From Anoplopoma fimbria (taxonomy: Eukaryota; Chordata; Actinopteri; Perciformes; Anoplopomatidae), in contig NC_072456.1 in NCBI RefSeq assembly GCF_027596085.1, forward strand, positions 24,209,218 to 24,273,217: a stretch of DNA of 64,000 nt, read 5' to 3'. Below the pieces are notes generated by a model. It was given only the letters and a program-made list of their open reading frames with translations. It was not told where the DNA came from and did not search any database. Below are positions 1 to 12,989 of the stretch, one piece after another. The number at the start of each line of letters is the position of its first letter. The stretch's first letter is position 1. The translations under genes and the position numbers were made by a program.

Positions 1-334
1 CAATGTGGAGGCAAGTTCCCACTGTTTTCCTTTTTGGGAAGCAACCACATTACCTGTCATTCGTCTGTTTTCTTCTAGAGGAAGTCTGTTACGGGTCAGA
101 GGGCTAATCACTGGTCATGTTTGGGAATGATGAAGCTCTAATCCTCTGCCTTTTGAACTCTAATCACAAGCCGGCCGCAGTAGAAGAACAGCTGTGTCGA
201 GGATGTACAGCTGTTTCTCTCAGCTACAGTCCCTCCGCCCTTTTTCATGAGACAATCACTCATTCTGTTTCTTTTTTCTTTTTCTTCTTCTTCTTCCTCT
301 GCTCCTCCCTGAATTCGTTCCTTTCCCATCACAG

Positions 335-1644
335 CCTGAAGGATGGAACAGACCTGCCAATCAAGTGTGAGATCTCCCCGCTGGTGTCCTACGGGGGAGA
401 GGTAAGGAGGCGAGGCCTAAATGGAAACTCCAGATGTTTTTCTCGTTCTGTTGACCTGTAATCTGTTCCCTAACTAACAAAGGGCCTCATTCACAAACTT
501 CTTTTAAAGTTGTTCTTGAGAAAGGTCATAAGAAAAGTCTACGTCAGATTCATGACGTGTTAAACCACAATTGTTCACTCCTGTGTTCTTATAGTGATGA
601 CTCCCATTGTCCTCGTAAATAGGAAGCCAGTTGATCCAAATTAGCTACGAAATGCTACGCCAATCCACATGAAAGGGCATGAGACAGCAGGGCCATGTGC
701 ACACACAGAATTTAGAAGGGTGCGTTCCAATACCTATTACCAGTGCCAGAAAAATACCGAGATGTTGTACAGCATCCAGTCGCATTTTTCAGAATTCAAG
801 CCAGCGTGCTTTTCTGACTTTTCCGACCCACAATCCTCTGGGCCTCCAACAGATGACAGCTTATTTACAGTTTATTTGACAGTTAATTTGACAGAAGCGG
901 TCGGATAAATGAGCAAGAGGGTCAAAGTTTAAAGCACATTGTTATGAAGAAGTCGCATGTACCAATTGAATGCATACTGCAGGCTGCAGTACGTACTTTG
1001 TAAGGGCAGCTGTAGTGAGTACTTAAAGTAAAAAGAAAATGTAATTGGAACGCAGCCGATGTCAAGAACAAAAGTCTAAATAAGGTTTGGCACCAGACTC
1101 CAAATGTAAAAAAAACAAAACTGGAGGTTCTTCTGAAGAAAGTGAAAGCTAAATGAGCCGCCACTAAGTAGCGTCAGTAGTGGATATAAAATAAGAAAAA
1201 AGTTGCAAGGATAATAAATACAGTGTCCGGCAAAGGGCACACTACTAATGAAATTTCAAAACAATGGTTTGATCTCAAATCTTTGTAAAATAATAATTAA
1301 AATGTTAATAAATAATAAAAAAGTTATTGGGATTTATATCCTACGATGTTATACAACTTTCGAATTGCACAAAACACAATGACCAATTATTTTGCACCAA
1401 AATGTCAGCGTTCAAATGTGCATAAGTTTTCTCTTGAGCATGCATAGAACAATTCCCAAATATGAAAACATTGGTGAAGAATGGCGTAAGAATAAATGTC
1501 TTCTTAAGAACGGTTGGTAAATGTCCTGATGGTGTCGTTTACTACTTCAAGGGTCTGGAAGAGCTGGTGAAGGGACGAGAGTTTCATCCAAACCTGTTGA
1601 TCGACGAGAAAGGAGTCCACGAGCTGGTGAAGAACGGAGTTTAG
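335..1644 (+). CDS. uap1: UDP-N-acetylhexosamine pyrophosphorylase, C-terminal two exons (partial gene)
   Basis: This is the 3' end of a uap1 gene whose other exons lie upstream of the window. Coding exons are 335-401 and 1552-1644. The first follows the acceptor ccatcacag, reads LKDGTDLPIKCEISPLVSYGGE and ends at a gtaagg donor. The second follows ttcaag, continues in phase 0 as GLEELVKGREFHPNLL and ends ...VHELVKNGV then TAG. This closely follows the C-terminus of vertebrate UAP1 as I know it (CEISPLISY...GLES...DENGVHELVKNGI). UAP1 is a cytosolic enzyme that makes UDP-GlcNAc from UTP and GlcNAc-1-phosphate, feeding glycosylation and hyaluronan or chitin-type polymers. The catalytic uridylyltransferase core is not in the window. 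The intron of 1,150 bp contains a miniature transposon. Position directly upstream of ddr2 matches human 1q23. Confidence 0.93.
718..1057. mobile_element. Miniature inverted-repeat element in the last uap1 intron
   Basis: The left end reads GGGTGCGTTCCAAT and the right end ATTGGAACGCAGCC, an imperfect terminal inverted repeat about 340 bp apart. Ends of this type (GGCTGCGTTCCAAT) are common on non-autonomous hAT-like elements of fish. There is no transposase reading frame. The family name is inferred, not verified. Confidence 0.55.
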
Positions 1645-2255
1645 ACGATGAAGGCGAGGGACAGAGGGACGACCCAAAGACCAACCTCCCTTTGTCTCTG
1701 GTGGGGGGGGGGAGAAACTGTGACGACATCACTGTGCAATAATGTCAAACGTCGCGTGCACGTGTTGTTGAAAGAGGCCGTCCTCTCCAACAAAATGAAT
1801 GAACGATCCAGATGAAGTTTACTTGTCAGCGCCATGTTTTTCACTGCTGTGTATGTTTGACGTCATACTAAGTTCATGTTTGTTTATGAAGAGCACTTGA
1901 ACACAGCATAAGATGAAGGATGAAATCCCTGTCGCCCACCGACTGGATGAAGCAGTCTTCGGGTGCAATCTATTTATTTTGCTTATGAGACTTATTTTTA
2001 TATGTACGGATGGATGCTCTATAGGTGGAAATGACCATCTACTCATTTTACCTGGTGATTTTTATACGATGTCTGACTGAGATGATCAGAAAGATGTTGC
2101 TTACTGGCATGTAATCGAGGTACATGGTATGGGGGAGGGGTATTTATAATATCTGCATCTTTTATGCATGTAATCATTGAAGATGAGATATTATTCAGCT
2201 TTAAGAGATGCTATGATTTCAATCATCTTTATTAAAGAAATTTCCTAATTGGAAA
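1645..2255 (+). other. uap1: uap1 3' untranslated region
   Basis: This is non-coding sequence after the uap1 TAG. It ends near an ATTAAA hexamer at 2231-2236, followed by a GT-rich stretch (tgtgttgtctctctgtgtgtg) that fits a downstream cleavage element. No other poly(A) signal between the stop codon and this point is as well placed. The exact cleavage site is inferred. Confidence 0.6.
2231..2236 (+). terminator. Poly(A) signal of uap1 (ATTAAA)
   Basis: An ATTAAA variant hexamer about 590 bp after the uap1 stop, followed within 40 bp by GT-rich sequence. Confidence 0.5.
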
Positions 2256-2336
2256 AAACCTGAATGTGTTGTCTCTCTGTGTGTGTGTGTGATCATGTGT
2301 GTGTATTCAGGCTACATATTTGCTTTACTGTCTCTT

Positions 2337-4029
2337 ATGGCCCTTTCTCAATACCAAGTATTGTCAAGTTTGGACTTGCTAACTTGCTAGTTCAGACTTG
2401 GATAGTTCGACTCGGGAGTACAAACTCCCGAGGATGGGAGGACGCAGTACGGTCATTCTGCAGTCGGAACAGCAGCGAACTTGATGACGTCAGCAACTCA
2501 GCTCGGCTCTGGTCCTGTCTACTCCGGTTATCTTCACTGTCATATATATTGACAATAAAACGAAAATGATATAATTATAATATAATAATATAAAAAATGA
2601 TAAGGACATCAAAATGGATCAGAGGCTGGTTGCCGTTGCTCTCGGTGCGCTTTACAGAGAAGCTGAAGAGGAGGACGGGCCATATTAGCCTGTCTCTCTA
2701 GCTTTGTACGTTTGTCTAATCATCCTATGCTTTTTAACCTGTCTACTATCATTTATATGTAGACTTGACAGTTTACTTGGCACACCTAGGCATGATTAGG
2801 CATACCTAGGTTAAAAACTAATGCAGTTTAATATTGTATAACGTCTTTATTTAATGTTTTAGAGATGGTGATTTATTTTTTGTGTCAGCTTGGTTTGTGG
2901 TGCTGTTGAACTGTAACGTTATACTGAGAGGTGTTTCTAATATTTAGTCTACCCTTCATATACATGGGATGGACCAACACCTCTGAAAAGCTATTTACAT
3001 TTTAAAAAGCAACATTATAACCTTGCTGAAGTTAACATGTATATACAGGGCTGTTATATTTGACTACATTAGCTTTATCTAGGCCTACCTGATAAACTGG
3101 CAAGTTCAGGGGAGGTTTGATACTTTAGTTTAATATTGGAATGGATTAGCATACATTCCACATACAGACCTGCCATTTGTCTTCTTGGTACTCAACATAA
3201 AGAGGCGGATACTCAGTCTGACAGGCCTTGGACAGTTAGGTGCACAAACATCACAATACATCAGTGCAGAAGTAGCCTACCTGTACTTCATCTGTGCCAC
3301 ACACATCATTAGTCATTAACCAGGACAGACATCAACAGAAACAGGACATTTCATGTCTATAATACAGTAATCATGTAGGCTACTGTAACTTTTTGACTCA
3401 GAACCTGGGAAGATAGGTGTGCTCTTACACTGCCTATCAAGCAATGAAATAAATAGATTACATTAATAACAGTAAGCACCGGATCAAACAGGTCAGAGGT
3501 TAGAGGGAAATTTTATTCTGGTAAAAACACATAAATAAGACTTCAACAATTGATAGACAATTCATATTTAGAAAACAGTTTAATAAATATCAAATAGTAA
3601 AAACACATAAATAAGCAATAAAGTACATAAGGCAGAGCTCTAACTTGGTGCAAAGTTAAAGTTGAACAATATATATGTAAAGTTATGAAACTTAACTTTG
3701 CCCTCTGCCAAACCAATTTGCACGGGAACTAATAATAGATGTAAAATCAGAGAGCAAAGATTGCTCGTTAGATATCCCCCAAACGAGTTATATCTCATGT
3801 TTAACCACTACAGAGACACCAGAGCCAGCGGCACATTTCGAAAGGCCTTGCCGAGATAAGGCTGTTGTCAGCGGGGTACATGAGCATCACCGCCCGGTCA
3901 TCTATCTGGAACTCTCATATCTCCCAAAAAAAACCCTGATAAATCGACCGCATATTTTAAGTCTTAACAACTATATTCTCGCTTAAAAAAATCAAGTACA
4001 GAGAAGTTCACTTATTGAGAAACAGCCAT
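2337..4029. mobile_element. PIF/Harbinger-like DNA transposon remnant
   Basis: The left end ATGGCCCTTTCTCAATA (2337-2353) is matched by the inverted right end TATTGAGAAACAGCCAT (4013-4029), giving an element of about 1.69 kb. Near the left end is a perfect 9-bp hairpin (CTCGGGAGT, loop ACAA, at 2411-2432). A short open frame at 2614-2688 (MDQRLVAVALGALYREAEEE) could be the decayed start of a transposase, but nothing longer survives. The Harbinger-type assignment rests on the TTTCTCAATA ends and is inferred. No clean target-site duplication was seen. Confidence 0.5.
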
Positions 4030-5540
4030 TGCCTTTAGAAATAAGTGTCGATAAGTTTTCTGGCAAATGATGTGTCAGTGTGTGAGTTTCACTGGTCTGT
4101 GTCTGCAGGCTGTGTTGTTTGCATTACAGCTCCTGGTGTCTTGAATCACAGTTTCCAGCACATGGTTTCTGTTTAAGATGGGCCAGAGCATGCAACGCTG
4201 CTGCAGCTATTCAGGAAATATTATTTGTGGCTCATTCTTGACTCATTTTCTTTCTTACTCTCCAGCTCCGTTGACGCATTATGATGGGAAATAATTGCAG
4301 TGGTAAAAAAAAACCACGTAGACGGTGTCTTAGTCTGCATGTGGATCTTTGCACAGACTTAATGTACAGAAAGTGAAAGTTCTACTACAGAGATATTCTG
4401 CTCAGTTGTGTTCAGCAGTTCCAAGCTGCTATCTGAGGCTGTCCTTTGGCACATGCTCACATTGAAGATGCTAACTTGCTAATGTTTAGCAGGGACAATG
4501 TTTAACATGTTCACCATCTTAGTAAAGTGTGCTACCATGCTTTAGCATTAAAAGTGCAGCATTTGCAGGAATGATGGGTTTTTTTGTAGACCAAGAACTT
4601 AGCATCTCCCTGGTTCCCTCAACAAAAAGCAGACACAATTCTTTTCCCCCATTGGATTTTGTACATCCTGAAAGAAAACCAGTCACAGTATCTTTGAATG
4701 AACCCTTCAAGCTATCAAATAACCGTTTCATTTCTTTATTCCGGTAAAAGCGGTTCAGGCCACATCAGCAGAGAAGCACACACTTTATGACATCAGTGGA
4801 AGTCAACCTCTCTCTGACACTTGACTCACGTTTTTCATGGATCTGGTTTTACAATCAAAGCTGTGATGAACTGCCGTGTTAAAGCATGGATGAGGTTTAG
4901 GGTTTTGGCAGGGAAATAATAAGAGGAGGAAGATTTTTTTTTTTGCATGTCAAGAATAAAGTCAAAATGCTGAAAAGAAAGTTGAAATTTTAAGAGTAAA
5001 CGTTAAACTTTTGAGAATAAATAATACTACCGTTTGCAAAAATACAGAAATTTTCACTTAATTCTCAAAATGCAAAATATTAAGAAAAAAATCTACCTCC
5101 TCTCATTGTTTTCTTTTGGTTTGGGCCTATAACTCTTTCCATATAGGGCCACTGAGTTTGATAAAAAAAAAGTTGCTTCTTGTATTTCTAGCACGTCGAC
5201 AATCAGTAAAAGATCTACAGAATGATTTTGATATTAAAGTCAATAATTTACTACATTCTAAACTACAAATTCATGCTTGATTTTGTCGCTCAGTAACTTT
5301 AAGTTCTCTAAATCTGTGATGAAATGATGAGCTGGGAGGACGGCAGCACAAATGTCACCTTGAGTTACGGTTGTTTGAGCCTCTAGCTGTCAAAGAAAGG
5401 CTCTTTTCAGGAGAAGGAAAGCTTTCTGATTTAAACGTTGGATTCGGCCTTAATTGAAACCTTATGTGTGGCATGTGGAATTCTGGGACTTTGGCACTCT
5501 CCCAAGAATCCACAGAATGTGAAGAGTTGTTTTTTTCTGA
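4030..5540. other. Intergenic, no feature recognised
   Basis: AT-rich unique-looking DNA. No reading frame has protein-like composition, and there are no RNA gene or clear repeat ends. A small open frame around 4519-4747 on either strand has no recognisable similarity. Confidence 0.5.
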
Positions 5541-5610
5541 CTCCCCCTCTCTCTCTCTCTCTCTTTCTCTCCCTCTCTCTCCTCTCCCTCTCTTTTTTTC
5601 CTATGAGCAG

Positions 5611-5735
5611 TGGTGTCTTACATCAGCCCAGAAAGCATCTGACGGACTGAGAGAGGGAGAAGGGCTCGCGTTGTAACTGGAATAATCTAAAACCATCTCT
5701 GAACAAATGGTTTAAAAGGATAAGACATCTTAAAA
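5611..5735 (+). other. Possible non-coding 5' exon (ddr2 leader candidate)
   Basis: A long CT tract (5541-5600) ends in cctatgagcag, and a 125-bp stretch then runs to a near-consensus donor (AAAA|gtaagtc at 5736). It has no open frame. The first coding exon of ddr2 begins with a splice acceptor and only 21 nt of leader, so an upstream leader exon must exist somewhere. This is only one candidate, 14.7 kb upstream. RNA evidence would be needed. Confidence 0.2.
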
Positions 5736-5749
5736 GTAAGTCATCACTT

Positions 5750-6585
5750 TATTGCACACTTTTCACAATAACTTTTTCCAGCTTTTATATCTTCGTTCTG
5801 ACTGTAAAGTTCAGACTTTAAACTCTGACAACCTCTCTCAAAGCCTATGAGAGAGCCTAAAAGTTTCCTTTTCATACTGGGAGCTTCAGCTGCATGTTTG
5901 AACTCCATGTAACTTTTTTTGTGTGAAGTCTAGCTGCCGTTTGCATGGCAGACTAGAGGAGTGGACAGCAGAGCAGAGCGATGCCAGATTCAAACTGCTC
6001 TCTGCTCTGCTGCAGATCCAGCTGTTTCAAACTGAAGCCATTACAGGCCGATATGGTTGGATGTGATTAAAAGCTCATTCCTTCATTCAAACAGCTTTTC
6101 ACTTCAAATTATAATCAGGGTTGAGGAAAAGAATATGAATGAAGGAAGCGTCTCCTTCAAAATGTCAAAAACTGAACAGAAGCTTGTTGCTACAACCTTT
6201 AAAGAATAATCTTTTTATTCTCTAGATGCATACATTTCTGCGCCTTTTTAATAAGTTCAACTAAAAGACAAGTTTAAGAGTTATTCTGTTTGGAGGTTGG
6301 AGTGTTTACTGCATCACACAAATGTCTCTCTCAAGCTCTTCTTTTTACAAGCGACAGAAGAAGCGTAACTAACGTACAAATGAAGATTTGAACGCCATGC
6401 ATAAGGCTCCCACACATTTTTGTTTGCTTTATTGTGGCGGGGTAGTCAGGGGTTTTGTTTTGGAAAACTGACTCATTTATGGTTTACTGTGGTCAGCTGA
6501 TGAAATGTCCAATACTCAAGTTACAGCCCTGAAAAAGATTTCCGTCCCTGCAGTCCATGTACTGCTTTTGTATCTTGAAGCTGGC
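5750..6585. other. Intergenic, no feature recognised
   Basis: No coding potential or repeat ends recognised. Confidence 0.4.

Positions 6586-6587
<2 letters not shown>

Positions 6588-6679
<92 letters not shown>
6588..6679. repeat. (GT)n microsatellite
   Basis: Uninterrupted GT dinucleotide run of about 92 bp. The CVCVCV/HTHTHT open frames read through it are artefacts. Confidence 0.97.
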
Positions 6680-6680
<1 letters not shown>

Positions 6681-6923
6681 CTATAGTGTAGGTGTCACGT
6701 AGGTGGTGTGTAGGTGTCCTCCTGTGGTATGTGAGCCATGGATGCTCCACACAGAGGCCTCTTTTCTACCTCGTTGAAGTTATTTGGTAACTCAACTCGA
6801 CACCGAGGAGTTAAGAATACGTATGAGCTCAGAGCTCTGACATTTTTCCGGCGGCAGACTCAGGATCAATGGAGTAATTGTTAAAGAGAGGTCAAGGTGA
6901 TGCTGAGGTCAGGTGGCTGTATA

Positions 6924-7027
<104 letters not shown>

Positions 7028-7189
7028 AGTGACGACACAGTAATTAGACAGGTTTTATATCTGGAGTCTTTTTCCACTGTCATTACATGTAAGAACAGTT
7101 TTTCATGCACTGATCAATTTCGAGATTTTGGGCTATTCTGCTTCCATAACATGTCTTCTTCAGACTAGTGGAAAGAAAACATCCAAAAT

Positions 7190-7620
7190 ACACATTTAGG
7201 TGTTTATTTTACTACTTTGTCTATTTACGTATGAAGATTGCTCCTAAATTCACCAAAAGTTACCATTAGTTAATGTATGTTTTGAATATTTAAACATGAC
7301 ATTTCAGAAATCTTGTAATGCAAAAAACAACTGTCTTAGTGTCAGTAATCAACTTAGGAAGTTTCATGGTGATACCTATTAGTACATTTTTCCACCCAAT
7401 TCACCTGTTGGGTCTCCAAAATGTCATTTTATAATACATATCTTTATTAAAGCTGTTTTCTGAGTTTTTTCTCAGACTCTGAGTCAGAAATCTCCACTTC
7501 AGTAGCACTAACACACACCAACTTTCCAGTTTCTTTCCTATCAATATTCTAAAGCTTTTAACAGAGGGGTTCTTTCATACATCATTCATAGCCTGATCTT
7601 TACGACATTGTATTCTTAAA
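7190..7620. repeat. Interspersed repeat copy A (inverted relative to 8740-9240)
   Basis: Segments here recur in reverse complement at 8740-9240. The GAGGGGTT...TCATTCATAGCCTGAT block (7560-7605) matches 9025-9085 inverted. CTCAGAAATCTCCACTTCAG-like sequence (7480-7505) matches 9125-9160. AGTTTCATGGTGATA (7359-7373) matches 8803-8820. The order of blocks differs between the copies. Confidence 0.6.
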
Positions 7621-8095
7621 AACTCACTTTGTTGCTCAACTCAGTTCTACTCTCTGGATGCTTTGTCTCTGTGCAGCACTGAATTCTGGGAAACAAAGAA
7701 GTGATTGAAGCACAAAGACAAAGCAAGCTGAGGAAAAACAACAAGTCAAATTGCAAAACTTGACCACAAATTAAGTTCTGGAACGCACTGACCACCAGAG
7801 ATTGACAATTTATAGTAAACAGTAAATTAGGAGTATTCGGGCGTGGATTTTTTTCCACTTTGGTTGTGTGCTCTCTTGGCTGGATGCGTAAATAGGAAAC
7901 CATCTTTGTCAGGATGAATAAAGGCAGGATGGAGGACTTATTGGTTATGACAGGGAGATATATGAAATGCCTGTGGAGGATAATGTACTCACAGTCAGTG
8001 TTGTCCAGACAGATGGAAAACAGAGAAGGACAATGTTCGAGCGGGATTTGATCCCACGCCATCGCTCCATTATCCGGCTGTAACTTGATATTTGA

Positions 8096-8114
8096 TGCAC
8101 ACACACACACACAT
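8096..8114. repeat. Short (CA)n tract
   Basis: About ten CA repeats. Confidence 0.9.
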
Positions 8115-8739
8115 ACAGAGTATAGAAGAACCACATATAGGAGTGCGTTATCACTGCATCTCTCTCCGACATGTCATTTCAATTAGCAACCCTTCCCTCC
8201 ACGGTTTGGAGGCTGACTGACATCCTCACGTACAGGCCTTAATCACGCACCACAGCAGAGGCTGTAATTTCAGCCCCACATTCAAAACACGGCGCCCGGT
8301 GCTTACTTGGTTCAGCTGTAACTCGACGCAGACGTTGTTTGATTGGAAGTGTTTTTTTACGAATCGATGCCCCTGGCAAGAGAAAACCAGCTGTGTGCTA
8401 AGCTAGCTGAGGTGCAATGCTGTAATTTGGTATAAATAGCGTCGTTTCAGGGAACATCATCCCTTAAATACTGAGCTGTTGACTTTGTTTCCCGCACATG
8501 CTTGAACTTCGACCCCTCCCAAACCAGCACCCCACTCATCACCATCATTGGAGGGGGATTAGGTTACTCGCAAAGCCTGAAGCAGACTGCAGTGGTCCCT
8601 CTTATTTCTGAGCTTGAATTGCCTGTTTATCTTTTACTTTTTGTTTTTAGGTCTGCATCCAAAACCAGAGGTGAGACGCTGATTGAGCTCTAGTGACAAG
8701 AAATATGACAAAAATACATTTCTTCTGTCATATTTTTAC

Positions 8740-9240
8740 ATTTTTATGAAGTTGGACAGACAACTATACGGGTGAACTGGGTAAAAAATGCAATTTATAG
8801 ATATCACCATGAAACTTCCCCAGTTGATTGAAAACATTAAGACTATTATTTTTACTACTAAGTTTTCTGAAAAGTAATAAAAAATGCAAATCTGATCAAA
8901 TATTCGCTAATTTAATACATTTCGGGATCAGAAATCTGAACATTGGATAAAGTCAGGTTCAAAAGTTTTGTTCACAGAAAATCAACAGCCATAAAAAAAA
9001 AAAATATTCTACATATTTATAGGAATACAATGTTTTATAAATCAGGCTATGAATGATATATGAACAAACCCCTCTATTAAAACCTTCCGAATATAAAATG
9101 TATTTGTAATATATTTGTAAATGCTACTGAAGTGGAGATTTCTGAGTCATAGTCTGAGAAAAAAACTAATGAGGCATTATCTTATGTTAACTTTTGGTAA
9201 ATTTAGGAAAAATATACAGACCTAGAAGAAATTGTTTTTC
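8740..9240. repeat. Interspersed repeat copy B (permuted and inverted partner of 7190-7620)
   Basis: Shares the same three sequence blocks as copy A in reverse complement, but block order is permuted, as expected if both were cut from a head-to-tail tandem or rearranged element. No coding sequence. Confidence 0.6.
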
Positions 9241-9649
9241 ATGATATGTCACCTTTAATATTAGGTTGCTGCTTTGATCCAGAAAAGGCTTATCGATTCA
9301 CGAAAACCAAATAATTGTAGAGAAGCTTGAAGATAGATGCACATTCACATTAACACACAGTAGTGAGTGTCTAAAATCCTCCTCTGTGTTTGCACATGTG
9401 GCCTCAGTCACTCATGCTTTCTGTCCTGTTTACAAGTGGCATTCTCTTTTTGTTCCTTATCCCCCCCATCTTTTCTAATTACAAGCTGTCAGGGAAGATC
9501 TGAGGCAATATTTCAACATCTAAAGGACCTCATGACATGCTGCAGGCTGCCACTGTGTGCAAATGACAGCTTGGGCAACGAATGACATGCCACTGCTGAT
9601 GTATCGGGCTTGATATGGACAACATTTGACAGAATAGAGTCAGAAGCTG

Positions 9650-9757
9650 GAAATGGGGGGAGGTGAGATGCAACAAATGTCCCAAGTCTGGAATTTAATC
9701 CGGGACGTTGCTGTTTTGTGGTTTAAGATGCAACCACTAAGCTACAGAGGCCTTTTT
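9650..9757 (-). repeat. tRNA-derived SINE fragment
   Basis: On the - strand the sequence reads GGCCTCTGTAGCTTAGTGG, then a B-box-like part (GTCCCGGATTAAATTCC), then GGGACATTTGTTGCATCTCA. This is the layout of the tRNA-like head and adjoining body of common teleost SINEs. It does not fold as an intact tRNA, because the B box has diverged from GGTTCRANNCC. It is therefore annotated as a repeat and not as a tRNA gene. Confidence 0.5.
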
Positions 9758-9832
9758 TTTTAATATAGTTGTTACTATCTACTCTGTTGTTTTCTTTATT
9801 TGATTGTCTCTGCAGTGAAATTGTGTGTTTTC

Positions 9833-10380
9833 AGTGGTGGAAAAGTGACAAAGTATATCCACACAAGTACTGTACTTATTCAGAGCATATCGATGGACTC
9901 AACACGACTCTCAACATGGTGATTGCGGAGCCGTCGGCTTGCAGCTAACAGTGCAAACAACGCTAACAGTGCTGACAGAGCTAACAGTGCTGACAGAGCT
10001 AACAGTGCTGACAGAGCTAACAGTGTTTATCGGGGTGAACCGGAGGGTTGTTAGTGCTACACTTCCGCGACGACAACGCTGTATGTTGGAACTGCCTTAT
10101 CAGCTGTAACAGCGGAACAAAAAGGATAGATAAGAAAAAATCGTAACGCAGATTTTTGTAGCACAACTTTTTTTTGTCTTTGCCGTTCCATTAATCATCT
10201 CTCGTCCCCTCAGATTTTTATTCTGACCTTTTGGAGGGGGCTGGACCCTTAAATTGTGAACCACTCGTCAAAAATAATTCACAGTATTAAAAGTAGCTTG
10301 AACTAGCTGCACCTCAACCAAAGTAAAATACTACTTACACATACTTTAAACACATTTAGCTGATAATACTTTGTAATGCA
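9833..10380. repeat. Composite repeat: CAGTGGTGGAA-type element split by a GCTAACAG-type element
   Basis: CAGTGGTGGAAAAGTGAC followed by AAGTACTGTACTTATTCAG (9833-9885) and the related AGTAAAATACTACTTACACA stretch (10320-10340) are typical of a very common fish miniature element. The same family occupies 42715-43185. Between them lies another repeat beginning near CTCTCAACATGG (9905), which also occurs at 12728 and 19320. This suggests nesting. Confidence 0.5.
9962..10033. repeat. 18-bp tandem repeat GCTAACAGTGCTGACAGA
   Basis: About four near-perfect head-to-tail copies of an 18-bp unit. The copies of the host element at 12.75 and 19.36 kb have only one or two degenerate units, so the expansion is local. 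Confidence 0.8.
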
Positions 10381-10639
10381 GAATAGAGCAGAAAACAATA
10401 TTATATTATCCTCAACAACGGTAAAGCTCCTTCACTTCGAAAAAGTGGTGAATGCATATTTCAGGTATTTGTTAAGTCATAATATGCATAGTTTAAGAAG
10501 AGGTGTACTTTACTCTTTTCAGACAATCTTAGCTGATTTAAAAAATGCAGTTGGATCAAGCAACGTGCTGAGGATGGACCTCTGCTTTAACAGGAATGGA
10601 AAAAAAGATCTTCTTGGCGTGGACTTGTGTTTTTCCAAT

Positions 10640-11305
10640 CTGACAGTGTAGCTGTAAAGTTCAGGGTCTGTATATTCAATCAAAATGGATTTCCAGTCAG
10701 AGATTTGAGGCTTCTCTCCTTACATAACAAACACGTCCTTCGTCATTGCTCGATATTCACAACGAACGCTTTCTCAGGTAGATAAAAAAAACAGCCTCTC
10801 CTGCAGTTTCTCACTTTCTTTCTCCCTCGTGGCCACTAAGCATCAGCTGGTAGCCTTTACGAGCACCTGCACACTGGTGTGAACAGTTCATGTACTCGGT
10901 GCAATAATAGGCCCCTAATGGCACCGTCAGTGAGGAGCTGCAGCAGGTGTGCTTCTGTTGTAGACTGTCGAACGTCAACAAAAGCAGCTCCAGCGTTAAA
11001 GTCAAACCTTTACCTCTGCTTCAGATTCACCAGATGGATTTAAAGAGCTGCAGCCCAGCCTGAGAAGAAGTTTTATGTTACTGTAAAACTATTGCTTACA
11101 CAGCAGTCCTGTTTTTATCCACTCTATCACGGAGCTACACTGAAAAATCTGCCTTGTATATCATTACATGTGCATACGTGGTTCAAGATATCCTACAATT
11201 AAGCATGTAGACCGTAACGCTGCTCAGCAGGTGTCACGTCTTGCTCAGACAATAGAGGATTGTTTACTGTCCACTTTTCTCTCCCAGTCATGATAATTTA
11301 ATTAC
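10640..11305. other. Intergenic, no feature recognised
   Basis: No coding or repeat signal that I can name. Confidence 0.4.
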
Positions 11306-12685
<1,380 letters not shown>

Positions 12686-12689
12686 GCAT

Positions 12690-12860
12690 AATATGAGATA
12701 AGGAGCATTTCTTCTTCTGCCTCTCAATGGCTCTCAACATGGCAACGCAGCTCACAGCTAACAGCGCTAACAATGCAAACAATGTCCAAAGTGCTGATAG
12801 AGTTAACAGTGTTTAATGGAGGGGAACTCAGCTGTAATTTGTGTTAGGAGCTAATTAGCT
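12690..12860. repeat. GCTAACAG-type interspersed repeat, second copy
   Basis: GAGCATTT...TGCCTCTCAATGGCTCTCAACATGG followed by GCTAACAGCGCTAACAATGC parallels 9890-10030 and 19290-19400. Confidence 0.6.
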
Positions 12861-12874
12861 AATGTTAGCATGCT

Positions 12875-12985
12875 ATCACGATTGCATAATAGCATGCCGG
12901 ATTCAAGGCTTCATAATGGCAGTCCACAAACTAATGGGTTAATTAACCATGACTACGTCCACTTCTTATATACAGTCTATGGTAG
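12875..12985 (-). repeat. Interspersed repeat related to the one at 63800-63930
   Basis: On the - strand it reads ACCATAGACTGTATATAAGA, AGTGGACGTAGTCATGG, then TTAGTTTGTGGACTGCCATT. The 63800-63930 copy on the + strand has the same blocks (CCATAGATTGTACATAACGT, GTGGACATATTCGTCGTGAC, GGTTTGAGGACATCAG). Confidence 0.6.
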
Positions 12986-12989
12986 AGTC

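Noticed and set aside
7616..8134. 172-codon open frame on the minus strand
   Set aside because: It overlaps an interspersed repeat and a (CA)n tract. No domain or protein-like composition was recognised.
9650..9757. tRNA gene
   Set aside because: Only the head of a tRNA-derived SINE. The B box and stem pairing are degraded.
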